From contig NC_051132.1 of the NCBI RefSeq assembly GCF_014839805.1, positions 2,542,001 through 2,606,000 of the forward strand: a stretch of 64,000 bases of DNA, written 5' to 3'. The position numbers were made by a program, and so were the translations under genes. The stretch is from Manduca sexta (Eukaryota > Arthropoda > Insecta > Lepidoptera > Sphingidae). Positions 36,064 to 48,499 of this stretch are shown here, in pieces. The notes beneath the pieces were generated by a model. It was not told the origin of the DNA. It saw only the letters and a list, made by a program, of their open reading frames with translations, and did not search any database. Each line of letters opens with the position of its first letter. The stretch's first letter is position 1.

Positions 36064-39000
36064 GAGGGATTCCTGTGATGAACCCGATGGAGACGATCCA
36101 CGATCCCTCCTCGTCGGTCATGGGCCGCGAGAGCACTGTCTCCGTCTCATTCCTGAGCTTCACCAGTACCGGAGACGGCCACGCCAGACCCAACCCCGTG
36201 CATACGACACGCACAGGTTTACTGCAACAAAAGGACATGAGTATAGCTTGTAACGAAATATAAAAAATTATAGTCTCCAGTAATTAATATTTTTTTCCTC
36301 GCGTAAAACAATTTGCGTCAAGAGATATAATTGATTAAAGATCATCATTAACTAAGAAATTAATAGTTGCTTAGCCTAAGGTCACAACGGTTTTCTGCCG
36401 TGGGCAGTTGTTTTTGAAAATCGCAGAATCCCTTAAAATACATACACGCATTAAGGATAAAAACCGTCCTTCAAAACAGATTAAAAACCGCGGCCGGTAA
36501 CCGCCGCATGCAAGCGCGCTTACGATTAAGGCGTAACTCGTCCTGCCTAGATCTATCTTCGAATAAATCGTAGTGGCTGACGGTCAACGAACCACAGATT
36601 TTATAGTAGACCAGCTTTTGGTCGCGGCTTCGCCCGTGTGGGGGAGTTTTCCGGGATATTGTTTTTTCGACTTACTTACTTGATGTATCGTTATATTATA
36701 ACCAAATTACACAACATCATTATAAATTGAAGCCTATGTGTTATTCTGATATATAGCCAATATTACTGTAAAGTTTCATCCAAATCTGTTCAGTAGTTAT
36801 ATCGTTAAAGGAATAAACATACATCCATCCTCACAAACTTTCGCATTTATATTATAAACTTAAGCGGGAATCCGTTCTGCAAAAAATTAAAAGCATACAT
36901 ACCTATTATGCAATATGTATTATGTTTTAATAGTTATGACAGTAGTATGAGTTCATATCAATATTTCGTCACGGAGCCGAATAGCGGATGACGCTCAGAA
37001 CAATGACAGATGACGCGTCTATATCAATACAGGTTTGACGCGTCTCGGCAAATCGCAAAACAAATTCTAATCTATGTCACAACTTACTACTATTATTAGT
37101 GTGGATGCATCTCACCTACAATTTTTTTATAATGTACTCTTATTTTCTCGCTTTGGTCAAGCCCGCCACATAGATAGAGGTGATTAGCATGTGCCTCAGG
37201 TGAAAGATAAGCAGGTGATGACCTAGTTAGATGTGTAACGGACTGCCGAGACGAATGTCCTTAAGATCAAAACACATGGGCACGCACCTCTTAATTTTGT
37301 TAAATTATATGTATTATTTGTGAATTATCGCTTGCTTTAACACTGAATAAAACATTGTGAGGAAACTTGCATATCTGAGAAGATCTTTACATTCATTACG
37401 AAGATATATGTAGTCTACAATCCGCACTAGTCCAGCGTGGTGGACTAAGGCTTAATCCCTTTCAGTAGTAGGAGAGGGCCGTGCCCAGCTGTGGGACAGT
37501 ATATAATACAGACCTATATTATTATTATAATATATATGGAAGGTAACCTATACCATACGCTTCCTTTTATGTCCGAAAATGGTCCGAGAAACTCTAAACC
37601 CGAGAAAGGACTTCGTTAAAAATAACATTACTTCTTACAAGATAAGAATGGCATGCAATGCAATACAATGGACGTAACGCGAGCGGAAGTCGACGATTTT
37701 ACAATCGTCATGCTTTACAGCATTCTGATGGGTTGTTTGAAACCGCGACGGTAATATAACTTTATTGGGTTACTAACTTTTGCTCCGGGATCGCCCGTGT
37801 TATCGCATAGGCAAATAATAGTCTATTTCACTAAGAGTATTGTACTTACTTTCTATTAGTGATAAAAAGCCGTTAAGTACGTACACGTATGGTTAAATTT
37901 AGAACGAAAATATTTTCACCTAGGCTTTTTGCATCTATCAACCGAGTTCCATTTGTTTTTTTCGCCTAGGTGCTAATTTACTGAATTCGCATCGTAAGAA
38001 AGTTTGCTGACCTTTGGAAATTCTAGCTGTGTCCATCATGAATGTATTGTCCCGTGTTATGCCAACATAGCTTGATAAATTGATTGAAATGGGATCTTAG
38101 GATAGCTCAAATCTCAGTAGCTAAATTTTAATTATATTTTCTTCACTTTGGATTGAGTGACTTTTAAACGGGGCAGGTTTCCATATTTGAATGTAGCGTG
38201 TAAGTTAATGTATTGATAATGTAGAAGCCTATCTGTTACTTATAAAGGGTAATTTTGATTTTATTTTAAAATGAAACCACATACGGCTTCACCACTTTCA
38301 ACATTGTGCCAAAAATCATCGATGCATATCGAATATTTTCAGGAAAAGTCTTGGTTTTACATTTCTGATTTTATAATCATTTTGTGGTTTATTGCGAATA
38401 TGTGTGCGTGAAGGTATTTTAGATTGGAAGTGTGTTGTTGCTACGACGCGATTTACGTTCTCTTAGAGTAGTAATAGTGGCATTATAGCGCGTAAAATTA
38501 AAAAATTCTTTTGATTGTTATTAATTTTATATGAAATACTTATACACTCTTTTATTTTAAATCTACAGTTTGAGTAACTTATTGTATACTATCAGTTTGG
38601 CTTAGTGCGGGTAACAACTATGGAATATCCAAACATCGTAAGTGTAATTCGTGCGTAGTCGGCAGGTGAGTGCGTACGTGTAAGGCTGTCGCGCTTAGGT
38701 CCCGGGTTGGGCGAAAAAAATTTGACTCAATTGGAGCCAACTACAATTTATACTTTTCTAATTCTCCATATCAACTTGATTCTGAGCAAAATCCAACATC
38801 AATTTGCACACAAATTCGAACCCTAGACCTAAGAGCGGTAGTCATACTGCGCGGAATACAACTACGCCATAGGCATGGATAATGGATTTCCGTATAATAG
38901 GGTATAAAGAACCCAATGTGACGAAAAGAAACGAAATTTAAATAAAGCAACTCGGGCGTAGCTTGCCGTAGGAAGGCCCTATATCAAAGTTTCTTGGGAG

Positions 39001-41004
39001 CCCTATATCAAAGTTTCTTGGGAGCCCTATACCAAAGTTTCTGGGAGCCCTATATCAAAGTTTCTTGGAGCCTATATCAAAGTTTCTTGGGAGCCCTATA
39101 TCAAAGTTTCTTGGGAGCCCTATATCAAAGTTTCTTGGGAGCCTATATCAGTTTCTTGGGGCTATATCTAAGTTTCTAGGGAGCCCTATATCAAAGTTTC
39201 TTGGGAGCCCTATATCAAAGTTTCTTGGGAGCCTCTATCAAAGTTTCTTGGGAGCCCTATATCAAAGTTTCTTGGGAGCCCTATATCAAAGTTTCTTGGG
39301 AGCCCTATATCATAATTTGTAGGTGTGGTCCAAGAACCCTTAAAGCTCGGGAGCTCCGTTTCATTGACACCACTGATACGGCAGCTACTAGATATGCCCC
39401 TGAAGCAACTTAATTCAAATCTCCATTTTGTAACACCTGATATTTTAACTGTGCAGTCTCCTAATCAATAATCAGCGATCAATAATTCGCATAGATTTAA
39501 TTTGAGTTCAATAAACAATGAAATTAATGTCGCGAAAGGCGATTTTCGGTCAGCACGAAGAGAACAATAAATAACGAGCTATTTATTAAAGAACAATCAC
39601 TCATTCAAAATAACAGGCTATCTTACAAATTGAAGTTGTTCTATGAAGAAAGTGCCAAATTTTATCATAAAGTTCTAGGGGGGAGACTCAGGAAGTTACG
39701 AATCGAACTAACCCGATTTATTACTAGTATAATAAGACATGTATCTGACTATTCCTTTTTACAGGCTTGGCGTAATTATTTATTATTATTTATCTATCAT
39801 CATCATCATTTGAACAATATCCTTACAGGTACCTTAAACCTAATACAATATGTAGTTTACTGGCTGGTATGTTTTGTTTTAAAGAAATGTCAGTTTGTAA
39901 ATAAATGGATCCAGAAGAACAAAGTCAGAATATTATTTTCATGTTTCTTGAATTCTACACAATATTGTCGGTATTAACTATAGTAACTATTAACTAATAC
40001 TTTACTTATAATCACCGCGCTGCACCTGATGGTAAATGCAATGGTTTCCAATAGAATGCCGACTGACGAGAAATGATTACCCCTCGATAGTCGACACAAT
40101 TATGCCTGTTGGAATCAGATATACCCAGGCTGATCCCAGAACGCGACACTTACGTGGGCCATTGTGGCAAGTTTTAATACTTTGTGTACGTTGATCGCTA
40201 TCCGGTCGGATATATATTCTACCACCAGGAAATTTATATCAAAATAAATAAACCGGCTACTTATTATATACTATATCTAAATAGTTTATTCAGGATAAAA
40301 ACGAAAAAATTCCTTATAGCACTACCGAATAATAGGGCTTCTTATCAGTAAAAGGAAGTTTCGTTTCGAACTAGTACCAGAGACAGTAGTAGTACCAGAG
40401 ACACATATATTCAAACAAAAAATACTAATTAAATAAGGTAAACAAAAGTCCACTATCACAAATAAAGCCTTTTCTTCCAAAAGTCTTATGCAATACGTAT
40501 TCGAACTTTCGGCCCTTAGACCCGAAATAGTTTCATATCTCATTATCTCGGTCCCTCGGAGTTAGAATCAAACCCGCGGCCTCTTCACAGACGGCTAATC
40601 GCGCTTTTGTGTTACCGGAGGGTTAATTATACAGCTTAGCATAATGTATAACTATTATGCATATCGAAACAGGGTAATTAATTTTTTTCGCATGCTAAAA
40701 TATTTATAAACACCTACGTCTATAAAAAAAATTGCAAAACAAAAATATATAAGTAATTTTAAAAGTTATAAAAGTATTGCGACCTACTTACCTACTCTTT
40801 AAAACCAAAGCGATCATAAATGTAATAAAAAAAATAACAACAATCAAAAGCCCTTTCACTGAATTCGGAACACTCACATTTAAATTTCGAACATCTCCAT
40901 TCCCAACGTATACAACGATGAAAGTAATGATTTAAAAATTTTAACTCACCAAGAATAACAACGAGATATTGTCGCAAAAGAGGTCCGATCGTAGGTAAAC
41001 GCAT
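36064..41004 (-). CDS. SLC2 / Tret1-like sugar transporter, N-terminal two exons (partial, frameshifted)
   Basis: Facilitative sugar or trehalose transporters are 12-helix MFS proteins of the plasma membrane. Exon 1 (40950-41004) encodes an 18-residue start, MRLPTIGPLLRQYLVVIL, and ends in phase 1 at GTGAGT. Exon 2 (36064-36221) follows acceptor TTGTTGCAG and ends at donor GTGAGT. It encodes GLGLAWPSPVLVKL and then SRPMTDEEGSWIVSIGFITG, the end of helix 1, the first loop and the start of helix 2 in this family. Spliced in phase, exon 2 begins VNLCVSYA, which also fits helix 1, but the frame is then one base out before TGLGLAW. Exon 2 is 158 nt where 159 is needed. Later exons are not visible; one could lie in the 500-base gap or left of the window. 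Confidence 0.65.
36605..36870 (-). repeat. dispersed repeat with Helitron-like left end
   Basis: AGCTTTTGGTCGCGGCTTCG resembles the reverse of a Helitron 3' end. TTCATCCAAATCTGTTCAGT and CTTTCGCATTTATATTATAA match other copies in the window (about 56000-56220, 61920-61945). Confidence 0.6.
37205..37532 (+). mobile_element. SINE family S2, older copy
   Basis: A box region GACCTAGTTAGATGTG and B box AGATCAAAACAC are mutated. The body and the (ATT)n-like tail are recognisable. Confidence 0.75.
38660..38882 (-). mobile_element. decayed S1-like SINE sequence
   Basis: AATTCGAACCCTAGACCT and AACTACGCCATAGGCA mark an S1 head in reverse. Left of it GGTCCCGGGTTGGGCG is a second, forward head-like segment, so two partial copies may be fused. 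Confidence 0.5.
38976..39316 (+). repeat. 24-bp minisatellite, about 14 units
   Basis: Unit CCCTATATCAAAGTTTCTTG plus GGAG, repeated about 14 times with occasional 1 to 4-base deletions. All frames are partly open because 24 is a multiple of three; the resulting ALYQSFLG-type peptide repeats are a by-product. Confidence 0.95.
40013..40235 (+). repeat. S3 repeat
   Basis: CGCGCTGCACCTGATGGTAA, GTCGACACAATTATGCC, AGGCTGATCCCAGAACGCGA and TATTCTACCACCAGG mark a nearly complete copy. Confidence 0.75.
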
Positions 41005-44000
41005 TTTAGCACAACACTAACCACTAAACACACTTCTACGGTCGATGCCGCGAGGACGAATGAATGAAAATTAAACCTAACTGATTGCCCCTACTACTGT
41101 GACTCAATTCGCTTCTTTAAATTTCACTAAATAAATTAGGGCTAGAAAAATATGTTTTACCCTATTCGTCATTGTAATTGGGAGGGGGCCCTTGTCAGTT
41201 ATGTCAATATTTTATTCACAAAAACAAGTTTGCCCAGACTTTTATTATTATACACACACGTCATAAAAAAAGGAAAATGAATAGAAAAAAACTTATTTAG
41301 AAAACTATCTTGGTTGTTTGGTATTAAAATTCAGTTTTAACTATATACGATAATACGACGGATGTTTTTTATTTTATACTATGTTTTACTAGTGCCTTCG
41401 CACGCGTAGAAGTTTTTGGCGTCAAAAGTCCCGTTATATTTTTTTACGAGATAAAAACCATGTCATTCCCAGGTTCTCAAATTTTCTCTATTCCTAATAT
41501 CATCTAGTACGGATGGATAGTGTTCTAACTTATAAACACTGGAAAAAGACCAAGCGAATTATAAGTACACAGAATTTTAGGAAAACCCTTTTTTAGGTTT
41601 CACGTCATTGAGACTGTGAAGAGAATACGACGATATTTTACATGAGTAATAATTACTACAATACTACTATGAAATCAGTCACAAGTTTTTTTTGTGACTT
41701 CAACTAACACCGTATCCTTTTTTGGAAGAACTAATGGTCTTTGGATGAACATAACCTTCATTGTTTGCATGTCCATGTAGATACTGAATGCATCTATGTA
41801 CTACCTATAAAGGCAGTGGGTCAGATAAATTACGGTCTAATGTACGCGACTGTTACGTACTGTACGTAGAAAGAATAATATTGTTAAACCTTCATGTAAA
41901 CATTATAAAGTTATATGAACAATAGAAAAGTATTATCTGCGACAGGTGTATTTTATATTCATTAACACGGACAGTAAAGAATGTTTATAATATAAAAGTG
42001 ACGGAATAGTGGTTCACGATGTCTATTATTTTTTTTATAACCATAATATAAGCGCAGGATCCCACCACCACCCGACACAGTACATTCATATTATTACTAA
42101 TCATCCTGTGTAATTAAAATTATAGTAAATTAGTATCTCGTAAGTCTGCCGGATCCCGGGATCAGCCCGTGTATATCCAGTTCCAGGCTGGCATAATTGT
42201 GTCGATTACCGAGGGGTAATCACTTTTCGTCTTTTTTATAGCCGGCTCACGCCGTTGCGCACCAATAACTAGCACAATAAACTAAACAGATAATTTGCAC
42301 AGATGCCAAATTCGATACGTATAAGTACCACCCATATAAACAACGTGTGCAAGTAAATAGTTAGTATGTAAATATTTTTTCAAAACAATATTGGTAGATT
42401 CGGGTTATTCACTAGTATGTAGGTCATTTTTTCATTCATGAGTCAACAGCTTTATATTTTTTTATATGCAACAATGAACTGCCTTGTTATTGTAGTAGGT
42501 ATATGAAGATTAAATTCCAACGTCTCATTTACGTCTTTTCAAATAAAAAATCTGCCTTAAATGTCAAATCTATGGCCCTATTAATAGATGCTACCCAGTA
42601 TTTCTTTAAGTGCAATATCAGGCGAGACGCTCTCAAGTTACAGTCAGCATCTTAATATCGTCGGTATTTAATAAACAAATGTTACGACATCTCAAATGTT
42701 ATCCTAAATACATAGGCACCGCCAAGATTAGTTTTACGAATGTGCATCTGTACTTACGTACTATAATACATATCATAAAGATTTTTTTCAAATTCAAATC
42801 GCACGGGTTTTAGAAAATGCTTTATCATAAAAAATATCTCTGTGGTCGATAGTTCCAATTGTAACAGATTTATTCAGTGACACATCTTTTGTGATTTATT
42901 TCTGAGCAGGGGGTGCACATGCACCTACTTGCACCTCCTTCTAGGCGCCCATGCCTCAGTAGCAGCATATAACGGATTATGATAGCTGAGTTTTAGTTAT
43001 TAAACAGCACTGGCCGGTGACTCAGCTGGCTACAGGCCCTTAAACGATAGATGAAGTTTTGTTTATTAAAAGGTTCAATGACAAAATTGTTTACTAAAGG
43101 CCTTACTTAAAAGTAAAATTAACCATAAGGCCCCTAGAACCTCGCCGTTTTTTTTATTTAAACACACTGGAACTAGACCAATTAGGCAGTAATTAAAATG
43201 AATACTATAAACCACGATTGTATATTATTTATTGTTAACCTTAATTTTATCGAAATCGGCATTCTAGTATTCTCGTAAAGTATTCATTATACGTGTACCT
43301 TAGAAATTATAAACAAGTATAGATAAATAAATTGTGTACGAGTTTATAGACATAAGTAAAATTATTATTAAAATTACACGACATTTACAACATGAAACTA
43401 GACATGTTATAACGTCTCGGGATGAGAAGTTAAAGCGGTAAAAGCACATGGTAGGGGCACAAAATTCAAGTTTACCCAAACGTTACCTCAATCCGTTTTG
43501 TGTTAACTTTCACAAAAATCCCAGTTAAGTTATCCAGTTATAGTTTTGCAATATTTATGCAATTAACCAGAAGTTATAATATGGCCTCTTTGGCTCTTTA
43601 GCCAATTTAAAGCAAAGAGGTTTTGCCTTCTATCCGGTCGGGCAGTGGCGTACTTATACAAAGGCAGCGGGGCCAATGCGCCCCCAGTCACAGTTCACAC
43701 TAGACAGAGGTGACATTCTAAAAAGGCCTTTATATTTTTTCTATAATAGAATCCTTTTACAATAAGTACAATATATTCGATAACGTCAAATTATAACAGT
43801 TCCTGGAGTCATCTCTAACTCTACCACTACGTAAACGCAAACGATTTATAAATTTTAAATATTGTCACCGGGACCTTATGCCGTCTAGGAGGGCAAACCC
43901 GTCTTTTTTTCAATTACAGTCATACTAATTGACGGACAGCTTTCATAGCCATCGGGTAGAAGAATGAAAAGATCCCTATTTAATTTTTAACTATAAAAGT

Positions 44001-44813
44001 ATCAAAGCTATACTTCGATTACAACGCCTGTAATTTCAAAAAGATGGATTCGCCTCCAGACCACCTGACCACCACACACAAAAAAAAAAACAATAGAAAT
44101 ATAAGTTCCAAAAAGAAAGAAAATAGGACCATGATCCATGTGTAACATTGAGGGATGATCAAATAGAAATGATCGATTAAAATTCGGATAGACAGGTGCT
44201 GTTTGTACGTAATTCTTGCGCCTTGGCAGATAGACCTTGCTCCAGTTATTCACCAGAATAACTACATCAGTTATTCAGTTAAATTATGATGTTTCGAGCT
44301 TTTCTTTATTATTTTGGCAATGTTTCCTCATGTCTTATATTACAAAAACCAATCCTCTACAATACCTACCTACAAAGGTTACTGACCTTATTGAATTACA
44401 AAATAGAATACGATATTCAAAACGTGTTACAATCAGTTAAGTAATAAAAAGAATTTATTCGTTAAATACTCTTTATAGTTTACATATCCACCTTCGATAA
44501 AATAATTGCCTACTTACTTTCTTTTATTCATTGATACCGACTGACTTCAACTTGGTCACCTTTTTTATTCATTCATAGCCATGCCCCTGCTGCCCGCCGA
44601 CGACCCCATGGCCTTGGTCACCTATAATACAGTGTCACCAGATGGAAAGGAGGATGCAAAGCTAAAAAAATTATCTCTAATTCATCAAAAACGGGGATTA
44701 TTACGGGAGCGTTTCGAAATAACTTAAATGGCAAAGATTGGTATTTGCTACAGCCTAAATGGGGATTTGAGACCATTCGCAATTTTTTGTTGCCGGATAC
44801 CCTCTCACACATC
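41005..44813. other. upstream flank of the sugar transporter; no gene seen
   Basis: The first 100 bases (41,005-41,100) should hold the transporter 5' UTR and promoter. Beyond that are AT-rich sequence, an S3 fragment, and repeat-like GC-richer pieces at 42,900-43,150 and 43,625-43,690. A 48-codon frame at 44,582 (+) is discussed under rejected items. Confidence 0.45.
42148..42232 (-). repeat. S3 fragment
   Basis: GATCCCGGGATCAGCCCGTG then GGCATAATTGTGTCGATTAC and GGGGTAATCACTTTTCGTC. Confidence 0.65.
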
Positions 44814-44850
44814 TTAACCCTTAACTACTCGCACGAATAAAATCGCTTAA

Positions 44851-45209
44851 GGTGGTAGCTCAAGGTCCATTTTCATACATTTTGTTTCGGCTTTAATCTG
44901 GGTAACTAAACAAGTATTGGCAAGTAAAGAATTTAAATTCACGTCTAGTTAGTGATTAGTTCTCGCAGTTGAAAGAAAAACGTAAAAATAATTAATAATC
45001 ATGGATATTTCGGCCTTTAAAATTTAATATGACGAAATTTTAAAGGCAGAAATATCCATGATTATTAATTATTTTTACATTTTTCTTTCAACTGCGAGAA
45101 CTAATCACTATCTAGACGTGAATTTAAATTCTTTACTTGCCAATACTTGTTTAGTTACCCAGATTAAAGCCGAAACAAAATGTATGAAAATGGACCTTGA
45201 GCTACCACC
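44851..45209. mobile_element. foldback MITE, copy 1 (359 bp, TTAA-flanked)
   Basis: Nearly the whole element is one inverted repeat with arms of about 175 bp. It starts GGTGGTAGCTCAAGG, ends with the reverse complement, and is bounded by TTAA at 44847-44850 and 45210-45213. The centre lies near 45030, where AAATTTAATATGACGAAATT forms a short loop. It has no coding capacity. The TTAA target sites suggest mobilisation by a piggyBac-type transposase. Confidence 0.85.
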
Positions 45210-46057
45210 TTAAGAGCGTTTACGCACCCGCGCGCCGTATGTCTCAAAAACAGCACTTTTCGAAGGAGATAATATCCATCAAAACATTATTTTAAAAACA
45301 TATGAATTAGTAATTACTATAGAAAATTTTGTTGTCTAAAAAGTTAGTAGAGAAAATTTTTAGATTTATTGAGTATTTGTAAATTGTTTAATGATTACTG
45401 AACAGAGGTTTTCAAATTTGCGCTTCGAACGTCTATTTCGAAGCTCAAAATATCTTAAACCACTAAGGAACATAACAATATGTTATTTTTATCTAACTAA
45501 AAAGATCCTGAAGAAAAAGTTAGTAGAGAAAAATATCTTTTTATGTTTAATTCATGAGAAATAAAAATTCAAAGAATTCGAAAATTTCAGAAATGTTGGT
45601 CATTTAAATGATTTTTTTATCACTATATCTTACTTAATTGAATATAATATTGGATTACTATAATAGAAGAACATCTCCTTAAAAACATACAATTTAAAAA
45701 TTCAACAAAATTCGTTCTGTTATTTTTCTATAAATATTTTAAATACCACTATAAAACGCAACGCGCAAATCGTTTCAAATTAGTCCGCCTTGAGGCTTTC
45801 TAGAGAGAGGACGTATCGCTCGTCGCTCCGGCCAGACTCCAGTTGGCCTTTGCTGTGCGTAGAAAAATAGTCACGTGTATACAGTGATTGCCACATCTTA
45901 GTACTTTAGTAAGTAAAATATTTTTTCTTTAATGAGTGACAATAATTTTAGTAGTTACTATAAATTATTATTATATTATTATGTTTCAGACACAATGGGA
46001 AGTAAAGCTATTTCTAGGCAAGAAAAGGAAACTTTTTTCGCGATATCTCGGAAACTA

Positions 46058-46638
46058 TGCGTCTTACATAAATTTTGTAAAGTCATAATTTGTAGCAAAT
46101 TGTTTTGCCTACAAATATGTTTATATAACTTTTTGCCATAAATTAAAAATTAAAGAAGTTATAAGCAAAAATGTGAGAAAATGTTTATAAAAGTTTTCTT
46201 TTTTGCTCTATAACTTTTTTTTTTACATTTACAAAAAAATTACCTCAAAGTAACTTGTAAGTGATCTTTTGAGGAAAATTGTTCCCTATAATTTTTTTAT
46301 TTCATTCATTTAAAACGCTGTTACAGCGCTCCAAAGTTTACCGGGTTCGTCAATGCTCATGAGAATCCGGTCGAAACAAAATGTTTAACTTATTTTTTGT
46401 TTTTTTTTTTTTATTGTAAATATATTATTACAATTTTTTTGTTAAATTCGTACAACTTTACTTATTTATTCCTAACTCTTTTCTTTGCCATAGAACTTAC
46501 CAAATTTAACTTATCGAATGTTATGCAGGTAAAAAAGGTATGAGTTACCATTTGGGGATAAAGGAGAAAAAAAACATATTTGCAGGCAAAACAATTTGCT
46601 ACAAATTATGGCTTTACAAAATTTTTGTAAGACGTTAA
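46058..46638. repeat. internal inverted repeat of the 2.4-kb element
   Basis: The segment at 46058-46121 recurs as its reverse complement at 46576-46638 with only a few mismatches; both include the core CAAAACAATTTGCTACAAA or its complement. The loop between is about 450 bp of very AT-rich sequence. Confidence 0.7.
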
Positions 46639-46663
46639 ATGTTACGACGAGTTAGCTAAATGA

Positions 46664-46915
46664 TTGAAATTAGCTGCAGAGGACAGGATGCAAGAGGCCG
46701 CTAGAGAAGAAACTGATAAAGATGTTGCCTGTAGCGATGTAAAGACGGTATTCCCATACTTACAGTCAAAGCTGACTGCTGTTGGTCAAAAAAGTACAGA
46801 ACCAACTATTTTGCTTCATCGTGTGTCGCAAATATTATGCAAAACTATGGATACAAAACTGGTAAATTGTTATACATGTATGTACAATCGGTCGATTGAT
46901 GATCGATGTCACTGA
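46664..46915 (+). CDS. unknown 83-codon ORF inside the TTAA-flanked element
   Basis: The frame opens at a TTG/ATT-rich start region and encodes a hydrophilic stretch (KLAAEDRMQEAAREETDKD, then TVFPYLQSKLTAVGQKS). It is less AT-biased than the rest of the element and has a plausible amphipathic character. I see no transposase or DNA-binding signature. It may be a remnant of the element's former protein or of captured host sequence. Confidence 0.2.
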   Translation: MKLAAEDRMQEAAREETDKDVACSDVKTVFPYLQSKLTAVGQKSTEPTILLHRVSQILCKTMDTKLVNCYTCMYNRSIDDRCH

Positions 46916-47617
46916 GAAGCAATACCTATTAAAAAAAACTATCCAAAAATATAACCAACTTCCAAAAAGAAATCTTTTATTTCTCACTTTTTAGTTATAC
47001 ATCTAAAAATGACATCTCATTACATACACCTTCTGACTCAAAATATAAATTCCAATATGTAATTTCTAATGACTTAATTTAAACTTTCAATACGCTAAAT
47101 ATTAAAAACTGCAGATCTATGGAGTAATTATGTGGTCCATTATAAACATCGTAGCACAGTAATTTTCCTGATTTATTGTCTGATTACGGAGTTCTGGTGC
47201 CTATCTTTCGGCTTCATGATGAGCTCCACTTTACTAAAGGGTACTTTCTAAATGCAAATGCTTAAACTTTTAAGCATTTACATTTAAAAAGTGAAAATAA
47301 CAATTTGTAAAATTGCCGTTAAAATTTGTTAAAAATGTTTATTTTCTTTTATAATTACAAAATGATACATATAAACTATTTCATGATGAATTCTTATATA
47401 TTTAATAATAGAATTCTTCATTTATCATAAATTCATAAATCATAAGTTACATTCCAATTAGATAATTAAAGCGAAAAGATCAAAATTAGTTGGTCTGACT
47501 ATAAAGATAGCCGACGCGCTAACTCTACGCACACAGCTACGCAACGGCTCTGTGTGAGTGAATTTTGCGAAGAATTACCTATAGTTGACTTCACGCGCGG
47601 CACGTAAACGCTCTTAA

Positions 47618-47975
47618 GGCGATACCTCAAGGTCCGTTTTCATACATTTTGTTTCGGCTTTAATCTGGGTAACTAAACAAGTATTGGCAAGTAAAGAATT
47701 TAAATTCACGTCTAGTTAGTGATTAGTTCTCGCAGTTGCAAGAAAAATGTAAAACTAAATCATAATCATGGATATTTCGGCCTTTAAAATTTAATATGAC
47801 GAAATTTTAAAGGCAGAAATATCCATGATTATTAATTATTTTTACGTTTTTCTTCAACTGCGAGAACTAATCACTAACTAGACGTGAATTTAAATTCTTT
47901 ACTTGCCAATACTTGTTTAGTTACCCAGATTAAAGCCGAAACAAAATGTATGAAAATGGACCTTGAGGTATCGCC
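47618..47975. mobile_element. foldback MITE, copy 2 (358 bp, TTAA-flanked)
   Basis: This is the same family as the element at 44851, again a near-perfect palindrome, here starting GGCGATACCTCAAGG and ending with its reverse complement. TTAA flanks are at 47614-47617 and 47976-47979. The outermost 15 bases differ from copy 1 but match each other within this copy, so the two ends evolve together (by gene conversion or hairpin-templated repair). Confidence 0.85.
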
Positions 47976-48216
47976 TTAACTGCTCGCACGGGGTCCGTGG
48001 TGACCCTAATTTGTATGGATGAAATTTGATGATTCCTTTTTTTTAATGAAACAAGCGAATAGTAATTATGAAAGTACTTTATTTAATCTATAAGACATAA
48101 AAACCACAACTTAAAATAAAATCTTCTAAGGGATAAAAATAACTAAAATATAAACTTCTACAATAAGGAACATTTTTGGCACAACATGAGATCATGCATT
48201 AAAATTTCATGAATAT

Positions 48217-48499
48217 TTAGGAACTATGGCAATCATCGTTATTGCAGTTTTGGCAGTAAACAATAAACAATAAATAAATGCCATTTCTGCCTTTATGTCT
48301 TGAAAAATAAAAATTGGCATCTTGATTTGTAGAGTCATCTTCGTCGTAGTCCGGCGATTCGTTTGAAATTTCCTCAATTTCACTAGCTGTGTCGTGTTCA
48401 CTCTGCTTCCGACTCTGAATCCGAATCCCCAACATCCTGTTCTTCATCAGGTACATTCAGTAGCCAATGTGCAATATGTTCGTCTCTTCATGCATCCAT
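48217..48499 (-). pseudogene. piggyBac-like transposase remnant
   Basis: The minus strand reads MDA, a stop, then RDEHIAHWLLNVPDEEQDV and a run of Asp, Ser and Glu. It then stops and continues one frame over as EHDTASEIEEISNESPDYDE, and ends in a short Cys-containing tail (CQNCNNDDC). An acidic N-terminus of this kind followed by YFSRHK-like residues is typical of piggyBac-like (PGBD) transposases, and a Cys-rich tail is typical of their C-terminus. The catalytic Asp-rich core is absent, so this is an internally deleted copy. Lesions: TGA at codon 4 (48490-48488), an in-frame TGA after the acidic run, and a frameshift. It lies inside TTAA-flanked termini. Confidence 0.5.

Larger units (their letters stand above)
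45214..47613. mobile_element. 2.4-kb TTAA-flanked element between the two MITEs
   Basis: It starts GAGCGTTTACG and ends CGTAAACGCTC, an exact 11-bp terminal inverted repeat followed on both sides by similar GC-rich sequence (CCGCGCG). It is bounded by the same TTAA sites as the two MITEs. Inside are a 62-bp inverted repeat (46058-46121 and 46576-46638) and an 83-codon open frame at 46664-46915 that I do not recognise. No transposase motif is visible, so it is probably non-autonomous. Confidence 0.6.

Noticed and set aside
38976..39413. Three overlapping ORFs with repeated ALYQSFLG peptides
   Set aside because: Produced by the 24-bp minisatellite, whose length is a multiple of three.
44582..44728. 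48-codon ORF starting MPLLPADDPMALVTYNTVSP
   Set aside because: Its GC-rich start closely resembles part of the GC-rich retroelement at about 58,420-58,450 (CCCTGCTGCCCGCCG). The rest is AT-rich with no splice or domain support. Likely a repeat fragment.
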